64,000 nt of DNA from Benincasa hispida (Eukaryota; Streptophyta; Magnoliopsida; Cucurbitales; Cucurbitaceae): NCBI RefSeq assembly GCF_009727055.1, contig NC_052358.1, forward strand, positions 40,401,954-40,465,953, given 5' to 3'. The notes beneath the pieces are model-generated. The model was given only the letters and a program-made list of their open reading frames with translations. It did no database searches and was not told the origin of the DNA. Shown here piece after piece: positions 55,781-64,000 of the stretch (the first letter of the stretch is position 1; every line of letters starts with the position of its first letter). Both the position numbers and the translations under genes were made by a program.

Positions 55781-57914
55781 TGAAGGAACTCTTATTCAAG
55801 AGTACCAACGAGCGAAAGCGGATCTTTCCTATTTATTGTGACAGAATTTCCACATATACACTCAAACATACTAATATGCATTCATAATGCCAAATTATTG
55901 ACATGCTCAAAGAAATAATAAATAAGAGATCGAAAGATCATACTAGTTGAAGACTTATTCTTCATAGCAAATCTCACTTTCGCTAAGACGGTAAACAATC
56001 GCTCAGCAACCCCAATCGTCTACCTCGAATAGTCTCCACATGAACAGAAGGAAATAGGGACGACACCATCACTCAGAGCCCTCAGTATTCTTGGAGTGAG
56101 AATCCAAAGGGTGGGCTTTGTTCAGATTTAGTAGAGGGGAGAAAGAAGAGAGATCGTATACAACGATCAAGCAAGTGGGAGATAGGCTCGTCTATCGTAT
56201 AGACAAAATGCTTGATCATTTAGGTGAAGTATACGATCATGTAGGAAAAGGTAAGCAATTGTCTAAACGATCGTGTGGGAAAAAATAAGCGATCGTCTAT
56301 ACAATCGTTTAGTAAATATCATGCACTAAACGATCTCTTAGGAAAAGGTAAACGATTATTTAGTAAATAGTGTGTGCGGGTGTAATCGTTAAGTGATCGC
56401 TCAGCACTATCGTATAGGTAAGCGATCGTTCAAGCACTATTGTATAGGCACAAGTTTTGCTAAACGATGACACTCTTCAGCACAATGTCCGCGCCTCTAA
56501 TGCTTAACACACCATGAGCTATTTAAGCATCTCAAAGTGATTTTTCAACTTACTCATCTGTTATGAAAACAGAAGAGACGTCGTCCTATTACCCCTTTAA
56601 CTGTCTAATTAATAGACAATGAATATCATCACATCATATTCATAATCTATGAATTAATATCATATATTAATCATAATATTTTTCCTCCACTAGATATAAA
56701 TCATATTTATATCCAATTTTCTCCAAATTAATGTATCTCATACATAAAGTTAATTATATCATATATAATTAACTAGTTCAATTATATAATATATAATCAA
56801 ACTCTCTCTTGTCAATTTGAACATTTCAAACTGACCAAAAAACTAACTGTCAACTTGTGTCCAAGCTACCAAGGGGACTTATGGACTTATGGCTCGAAGT
56901 TCCAACGGTACGTGAATAGTTGACTAAACTCTTTAGCCACAATATCTACCATTCGTTAACTGCCAGGCATTCCACTAAAGTCTGACAGTTGAACTCTTCT
57001 TACCATAGATATATTTCTATGTCCATTGGATATAACTAATCATCAGTACGATGAGCCTTCACAGATGCTCGTAAGTACAGCTGGCCAATTTACCATTTTG
57101 CCCCTGTAGTTACATCTTACTCCTTAAGTACCACTGATCCCTCTAATGAACAATACAACATAGCCCTACTTGTGTGAACACCTCTCGGGCCATGAGAAGG
57201 TGTGTGGCACCATATCGTTCAAGCCCTGGGATCATCCCTTAAGAGAGCAATCTATCTACTTACCCCTACTTCGGGGAAGGAGTGAACTCCATCTTGTGAA
57301 GTTGAGTTCCCAACTCCCACATCAAACGAATCCCTAAAGTAGTAGGTTTAAGTCGGCGCTCTTGCCACTCGCACCCATGCAAATCAAAAGACTGCCCTTA
57401 ATGGCAGGAGTTCCCAACTCACTCAGGATTGAGATCATGTTACCTATGATCATCCTAGTGAAGTGAAGTCTCAGTCGTGAACGGAGTTATATGACGAGAC
57501 ATTAACACTTCGAGGTTAGGTCTTATACAAACCTTTGTATAGGACGCCCCCGGTCGCATGTCCCCTACACGAATGATCAAGATCAGACCATCTATGATAA
57601 GTCACAACATTTGTAACTATTCCACAAAACTGGTAGTGTTACCAGGATAAGGTTTCCCTCCTATATCCATATACTACAGACCATTTTGGTTGTCACTTAA
57701 GACATGATCCACTTGTATGTCACTAGATACATGCTTAAGTTATATAAGAACAACCAGGGATATTAAGTTTATTAGTTTATGGTAAAATAAAAAACATCTA
57801 AATGTGCAAAGTCAAGAAGTGAAGTAAATATCATATATATTATACATCACAAGTGTTCTTACAAAGTTGTTTACAAACTACAGGATACAAGACTTTAGAG
57901 CACAAACCCCAACA
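55781..57914 (-). repeat. 3' LTR of the youngest-looking copia (third minus-strand element)
   Basis: On the minus strand it starts TGTTGGGGTTTGTGCTC at 57914 and ends AGTTCCTTCA at 55781, 2134 bp. It is collinear with the LTRs at 2069-39591 and 8521-15618. It contains a CGATCG motif array (56150-56470). CTTTG at 55776-55780 is the presumed left target duplication; the right end lies beyond the window. Confidence 0.88.
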
Positions 57915-58039
57915 ATCTCCCACTTGTCTTAAAGCAAAGTGGGAAGTACAAAAAAAAAAAACAAGTACAAAATAATAAACTAGGGAATAAAAACCCAATG
58001 CAATAAAATCTCCCACTTTCCTTAGTCCAGCCGCGAGTA
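57915..58039 (-). other. Copia 3' tail with polypurine tract
   Basis: CAAGTGGGAGATTG on the minus strand abuts the LTR. A second GGAAAGTGGGAGATTTTATT lies about 100 bp upstream (58010-58025), just after the pol end. The paired tracts also occur at 5399-5530 and 27418-27570. Confidence 0.78.
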
Positions 58040-59750
58040 GTCCTGTAGATCTATGCTCTGAAGGTGACCCTCAAACACTATAGTCGTGAGAGCCTTCGTA
58101 AACAGATCAACAACATTTTACTCCAAGGTGATGTTCGTGACGATCACGTCTCTCCTCGATGCACTATCTCGCGGATCAGATGATAATTCCCTTCTATGTG
58201 TTTGTCACGCCTGTGATTCTCGGGCTCCTTGGAGTTTGCCATAACACCACTATTGTCACAATAGAGGGTGATGGGCCTAGACATATCTGGAATAATTTCC
58301 AGCTCTATCAAGAACTTCGTGAGCTAGATGGCTTCTTTAGCAGCTTCACAAGCCGCTACATACTTGACCTCCATCGTGGAATCAGTGATGCACCCTTGCT
58401 TAGTGCTCTGCCACACTATAACTCCTTCATTAAGAGTAAAAATTGAGCCTGAAGTGGACTTCCAAGAGTCTTTATCAGTCTGAAAATCAGAATCTGTGTA
58501 TCCAATAAGGATAAAATCCCTAGACCCATACACGAGCATGTAGTCCTTCGTTCTCCAAAGATACTTGAGGATATTCTTAATTACGGTCCAATGAACTTGG
58601 TCTGGGTTAGACTCATACCTACTAACTATTCCCATAGCATAGCAGTTGTCTGGCCTAGTACAGAGCATCGCATACATTAAACTGCCAATGGCAGATGTAT
58701 ATGGGACCCGTCTCATTTCCTCAACCTCTTGAGGCGCCTTAGGACACATGTCCTTAGACAAAGTGACTCCATGCCTGAATGGTAGTAGGCCCCTTTTGGA
58801 GTCCTTCATTGAGTACTTGAGCAAGATTTTGTCAATATACGATGTCTGAGACAGTGCTAGCACTTTGTTCTTACGATCCCAAAAGATCTGTATACCCAGA
58901 ACAAACTGAGCCTCTCCCAGATCTTTCATTTGGAATTAGGTCACTAGCCAATTATTAACTGTAGTTAGTAGACCTACATTATTCCCAATGAGTAGTATAT
59001 CATCTACATACTACACTAAGAAAGCTACTGAATTGTTGATTATCTTCTTGTAAACACAAGGTTCATCAACGTTTTGGCCAAAGCCATACGATTTGATCGT
59101 AACATCAAACCAAATATTCCAAGATCGAGATGCCTGCTTCAGCCCATAAATGGACCGATTCAGTTTGCAAACTTTTTTCTTTTAACCTTAGGCAATGAAA
59201 CCTTTGGGTTGCACCATGTAAATGGTCTCCTCAAGATTGCCATTCAGAAAAGCCATCTTGACGTCCATTTGATAGATCTCGCAATTATAATAAGCAGCAA
59301 TGGACAGGAGGATGCGGATCGACTTTAACATGGCAACAAGAGAGAAAGTCTCCTCATAGTCGACTCCCTCCACCTGGGTATAACCCTTTGCAATAAGTCA
59401 AGCCTTGAAGGTTTGCACCTTCCCGTCAGCACCTCGTTTGCGCTTGTAGATCTATTTACAACCTATAGGTCTTATCCCATCAGGTTGATCTACAAGATCC
59501 CATACCAAGTTAAAGTACATCATCCAATCTCGAGATTCATGGCTTTGACCTACTTCATCCTGGTCAACATCCTCCATTGCCTTTTGATAGGACAACAGAT
59601 CCTCAACGTCGCCATCTGCTACCATAGCTAGGATTTTCGTGAAACCCAGATAGTCATTTGGCAGGTTCGTAACCCTCCTACTGCGTCGAGGTTCCCTCAA
59701 CTCTGGAGGTGGAACCAACGTACCAGATGAACTATCATCGTCAAATTCTA
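58040..59750 (-). pseudogene. Copia reverse transcriptase-RNase H
   Basis: The minus strand carries RT from VGQ-DWMMYFNLVWDLVDQP (59550) through VDYEETFSLVAMLKSIRILL, QMDVKMAFLNGNLEETIYMV, SIYGLKQASRSWNI, and YVDDILLIGN (catalytic box at 58984-59010). The longest open stretch in the window (201 codons, 58929-58324) follows, with MKDLGEAQFVLGIQI, PYTSAIGSLMYAMLCTRPDN and DSTMEVKYVAACEAAKE. RNase H continues (LYCDNSGVMANSKEPENHRR, IEGNYHLIREIVHRG) to about 58040 with a frameshift. A few stops remain (for example just before YVDD), so it is inactive but the best preserved pol here. Confidence 0.92.
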
Positions 59751-61200
59751 GTTAATGAAGCAGGTCCTTCAACAACCTCTTTATGAAGTTTCAGTTGTTT
59801 CTTTGGAAAGCTCACTTAATACGACTTTACTACGTGGACTGTGCTCCCTGATATGATCCTCCAACAGGAAAGTAGCGTTCGTGGAAACAAACACCTTGTT
59901 TTCAAGACGGACGATAAAAGTAACCCTCTCGTGTACCTTTGGGGTAGCCTACAAAGAGGTACAACCTCGACCGTGATTCTAACTTCTTGGGATTTTCCTT
60001 AAGCACATGTGCTGGGCAACCCCATTGCGGAAGTGACGTAAACTAGCTTTACACCCATTCCACAACTCCAAAGGTGTTCTCATAACACTCTTAGAAGAAA
60101 CACAGTTGAGAATGTATACCACAATCTCCACTGCGAAACCCTAAAACGAGTTCGATAAGGAAGCTTAACTCATCATCTCACAAACCATGTCCAACAAGGT
60201 TCTGTTTCTCCTCTCATCTACACCATTCTGCTGAGGTGTACTCGGCGCCGAGAGTTGGGAAATGATTCCATGTCTTAATAAATAGTCCTGGAACTCATAA
60301 TCCAAAAACTCTCCACCTCGATCTGATCGAAGTGTTTTAATTGTCTATCCAAAGCATTCTCAACTTCAGCCTTAAATAATTTGAACTTTTCAAAAGATTC
60401 AGACTTTTGTTGCATCAGATAGACATACCCATATCTCGAGTAATCATCAGTAAAACTGATAAAGTATTTATAGCCTCCTCGAGCTCACACATTCATAGGA
60501 CTGCAAAGGTTAGAATGTACTAATTCTAGAGACTTTTTGGCTCGATAACCTTTTCCAGTAAAAGGTCTTTTAGTCATCTTACTCTCAAGGCAAAATTCGC
60601 ACACTAGTAAAGAATTTTCTTCTAACTCGCTTAGAAGGCCATTCTTCACCAATCTCTCAATCATACTGAGATTAATGTGCCCTAATCAAAGGTGCCAAAG
60701 TTGGGCATTTTCTTTTGGAGAAACTCGTTGGCATTTAGATTGAGTTACGACAGATTTAAACATCTCTATGTTATGGAGGGAACTTAAGGCTAATGTCTTA
60801 GCACATACAAGTGATTTTCTAGTTTAGCTGTATAAATTTCAACACTATCCTTATGAATAAACACTTTATTCAATTTAAAAGAAAGAGTGTAATTGCATTG
60901 TAATAGACACTTTACAGAAATAAGGTTCTTTTTTAGTTCAGGAACTACAAAGACATCTTTTAATACAAAAAAAACCTATTCTGTAAAGTTAACTGGATAC
61001 CTCCCACTGCCACAACTGAGACGACGTGCCTGATGCCTACTCGCAACGTCATCTCACCAGCCTCTAGTTGTCGCCAAGATCTAATCCCCTAAAAAGAAGA
61101 ATAAATATGATTAGTAGTGCCCGAATCAATTATCCAAGTGGAATCATCATTCTCCACAAAACAAGTTTCTAATATAAGTAAATCACATTTACCTTTGTTT
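59751..61200 (-). pseudogene. Copia protease-integrase
   Basis: Minus strand: the protease motif WIIDSGTTNHI (about 61145-61112; D-S-G kept), then a decayed integrase zinc region, SDRGGEFLDYEFQDYLLRHG, ISQLSAPSTPQQNGVDERRN, RTLLDMV, and the linker to RT (VFVSTNATFLLEDHIREHSP, ELRE). Several stops and frameshifts lie in the first half of integrase (60360-60700). It continues directly from gag and into RT. Confidence 0.88.
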
Positions 61201-61239
61201 GCCTTAGCCTTAGCCTTGGCTGCCTTCTTTTCCTTCAGA

Positions 61240-62088
61240 TAACGAGGACAATTCCCCTTCTAGTGTCCGTCCTAGTTACAGTGTAAACATTTTCCTTTTC
61301 CAACTGGCGGTGGACGCTTCTTCTGGGCGATAGGTGGTGGGTTAGCAGACGCATTCCCTTTTCCCTTTACCACCATTCTTCTTCCCCTTTCTAGAGTTAA
61401 AAGTTGAAGGTGCAGATTTTGTTCCTGAGGTCGAACCTCGATGGAACCTTTTAGAAGACGAGACAACATTTATCTCACCTCCCTTTTTCTCCTTACTTTT
61501 CAGCAAGGATTGGTAAGTCTACAACTCATTGAAGAGAGTAGTAAAGGTATAGTCCACTTTGTTAAGAATCGTATTGCTAACAAAGTGGAGGAAGCTCTCC
61601 AGCAATGAATGCAGGATAATGCTAACTTAACTACCCTCATCAATTTCAGATCCATTCATCTCCGCCACGTTAAAGTGGACCATCATATTTAGCACGTGTT
61701 CACGAATAGAGCTGTCTTCCTCCATTTTGGAGCTGAAGATGTGTTTCAGAGCCTCATGCTTGAGCTGTCCAAACGGTTGTCTGAACATTCCTCGCAAGGA
61801 CTCTATGATCTCACGTGCTGAGACCATGGGCTCATAGTTCTTGGCCAACACGTCACTAAGATTGGCCAAGATATAGGCTCGAGCCTTCTCGTTTGTCCGT
61901 GTCTAACGCTCGTATGCCGCCCGAACATTTCGAGTTGTGTCTTGAGGTGGAATAGAAGGACAGTCCTCCATAAGGACAAACTTCATATCATCGATGATGA
62001 GTATCGTCATGAGCATATGTTTCCAACTCGAATAGTTTTGGCCATTCAATTTTCCGGCACTAAGTAAACTGATAGTGGTTATAGCCAT
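61240..62088 (-). pseudogene. Copia gag
   Basis: ATG at 62088 (minus) begins MAITTISLLSAGKLNGQNYS and WKHMLMTILIIDDMKFVLME. After one stop come ARAYILANLSDVLAKNYEPM, LRGMFRQPFGQLKHEALKHI and MVHFNVAEMNGSEIDEGS. Later come a basic linker and a zinc knuckle CLHCN-stop-DGH-stop-KGNC (about 61285-61240), where two knuckle codons have become stops. The layout and start match plant copia gag, the RNA-packaging capsid protein. Confidence 0.9.
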
Positions 62089-64000
62089 TTAAAACCGTTG
62101 CTGAAAAACAAATAAACTTTTATAAGACTTTGCAAAAATCATGTTTTTAATCAATTAGTTTTAGCAAAACAGGTTTTAAGTACCCTAAGTGATAAGACTT
62201 CTATTTTGCAATGATACACCAGTGAGGCAGGACAAACGTCACCGGTGGGGTGATCAGATGTCCCTTCACTGAGATAAGACATTTTCAACTATTAGAAAGA
62301 ACCAACTTTTGGAACTGAACCTAACAGCCACCATTTGTTCGGTCAAGAATTGTTAACCCTTAACAATTTCGCGTAAGTGTAACCCTTCATTTTCGACCCC
62401 AGAGTCCCCCCCTAATGTGCCCACCGTAGGGAAAAAATAGATTAGGATAAGAGACTAAGTAACCTTATCCTCTTACAGGAGATCAAATAAAAAAACATGC
62501 AAAACAACCATCCTATAGNAGATCAAATAAAAAAACATGCAAAACAACCATCCTATAGGGGAACACACCCAGGGTGCTTCGAGGCAATGCGTATAAACTT
62601 TATTTAATCCAACGAGAGAGATCGTGGGATATGCTGTCGCACTTCCGCTCCCATTTACTATGAATATTCTCGCCAAACACGTTGATATTGACCTACCCAA
62701 ATACCATCCTTTAGGGGGACACTCCCATGGTGTCACGAGGCCGAGGATAGATCTCACGGTGTGGACTATGAGGGAGAAACGCGAGAAGTGTAAATGAAAC
62801 ATCAAATGCCTCAAGTACCTCCCACTAAATGTTCTACCTAGGGGTTTATTAACCTAGACAATCCGGCTACTGATTATAATCTAAGTCATTTATTAAGTTT
62901 ACACAAAAAACAACTTTTGTCTTTGAAAAAAAAAAAACAAGTTCAAGTAGTCACATTAAACTCTTTAATGGACTGTCTTTAACTTACATGCATGCATTAA
63001 ATCTATCTAATTCACCTTTCTAGGTAGGGGTGTTCCGTTGCCGTCACCTTAAATACCCCAGCCTAGACAGAACCCGCCTTAGACAAAAGATCCCTTATAG
63101 ATAGATTTGCTACACTTTAACCTTTTACTAATTATTTTAGTTCTAATTTCATTTTATAACCATTATAAAATAAACAACTAAAACACACATGCCACATACG
63201 CTAAATAAATAATGCATACATAAATATAACCTTTATATTATATGATGCATGAGCATGCACGTACGTAAATTAAATCATGCTTCACTAAATTATAATACTT
63301 ATAATAAAGAGAATATGCATGACCAATGCATAACCTAAGGTGGGATTTATCTATATGTGCATACCATATAACATAAAAAACATACATCACATGTATAAAA
63401 CCATGGATTCATGGACCGGAATGAACTAAAACAAAATCGGAATGAGAAAACTATCTATTAGATTATTCTACCGAGCAAACTGGTTCACAAGCGAACCAGG
63501 TCTTGAACCGTCGGTTGAAGCTTCCATCGTTTAGTAAATGCCTCCAAGTAAATGATCGTGTAGCGCACACTAGACGATAGCGCAAAAACTAAACGATCGC
63601 ATAGACAACAATGAGGTCGTGAAGCCTGATTGTCTAGACGATCGTATAACACGCGAAAGCTAAACGATTTACCACCCATTTACTCCGCGATCGTATAGTC
63701 AGTAACTAAGCGATAAGACTTGCTGAGCTATACAATCGTCTAGTGCGCATGCGCGTTAAACGACAGCCGAGCATCCGATATTCAGCGATCGTCTACACGA
63801 CACGACCAACGTATGATCGTCTTCTTCCTCGAAGCACAGTAACACCTTGCTCCAAAATTCATCATGAACGACTCAAGACTCAAACTAACTTTGAAATTAC
63901 AGACTCAATAACAATTAATTGTGCCAAAAAACGCAAGGGCTTTAACAATTAACTTGAGAATTCAACAAATCGAGGTTACATCCCAGAAAACTCCATTAAT
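62089..64000 (-). other. Leader of the third minus-strand copia, with an assembly N
   Basis: Non-coding leader up to the window end; the primer site is not reached. It shares blocks with 47671-50035. A single N at 62519 lies between identical 39-bp copies. Bases 63530-63800 hold about ten CGATCG-type motifs (CTAAACGATCGCATAG and variants). The ORFs 62473-62814 and 63743-63952 are not supported as genes. Confidence 0.72.

Noticed and set aside
1..64000. tRNA or rRNA genes
   Set aside because: I saw no cloverleaf with A and B boxes and no rRNA core. The tRNA-complementary stretches found are retroelement primer-binding sites.

Overview
The window looks like a flowering-plant (eudicot) nuclear genome. 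It is AT-rich, has no bacterial-type operons, and is built almost entirely from nested transposable elements: Ty1/copia and Ty3/gypsy LTR retrotransposons and one CACTA DNA transposon. The styles of the copia and gypsy families suggest Cucurbitaceae, but that is an inference and not proven here. I see no intact host gene, no tRNA or rRNA gene and no CRISPR array. All retroelement coding regions carry stops or frameshifts. Coordinates and target-site duplications (TSDs) were read by eye.

Bases 1-41032 form one stack. A gypsy gag-protease element (1-480, resuming at 40035) was entered by a solo copia LTR (481-40029, TSD AGGTA). That LTR was entered by another solo LTR (2069-39591, TSD TAAAC), which was entered by a minus-strand copia element (3489-38969, TSD TGAAG). 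Inside lie two more copia elements. Copia A (integrase to RNase H, plus, 5703-16998) is broken by solo LTRs at 6191-8247 (TSD CACAC) and 8521-15618 (TSD GTCCC); the latter holds three further gypsy-type solo LTRs. Copia B (16999-37083) has its leader split by a 6.4-kb CACTA transposon (18629-24997, TSD TCA) and its 3' LTR split by a gypsy element of Athila/Tat type (27654-35689, TSD AATAG), which itself holds another solo LTR.

The CACTA transposon carries no transposase that I can find. It carries exon fragments of at least four unrelated host genes, all on the minus strand: WEE1 kinase, uroporphyrinogen-III methyltransferase, beta-1,2-xylosyltransferase and isoprenylcysteine methylesterase. 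This is a Pack-CACTA (gene-capturing) arrangement.

Bases 41033-50150 hold an Athila/Tat-type LTR with its primer-binding site, then a minus-strand copia element whose gag is split by a solo LTR (45907-47521, TSD ATTAG). Bases 50151-53097 are a mosaic of LTR pieces and AT-rich repeats. Bases 53098-55780 are the end of a chromovirus-like gypsy element and its LTR, interrupted by the least decayed element, a minus-strand copia (55781 to beyond 64000).

The most interesting new signal is a 28-nt hairpin capped by GAAA at the 5' end of every Athila/Tat-type LTR whose start could be located. Its stem shows compensatory base changes between copies. Second is the multi-gene capture in the CACTA element. 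Third is a dense array of palindromic CGATCG motifs in the copia LTRs and leaders. Two single-N positions sit between perfect duplications and look like assembly joins.
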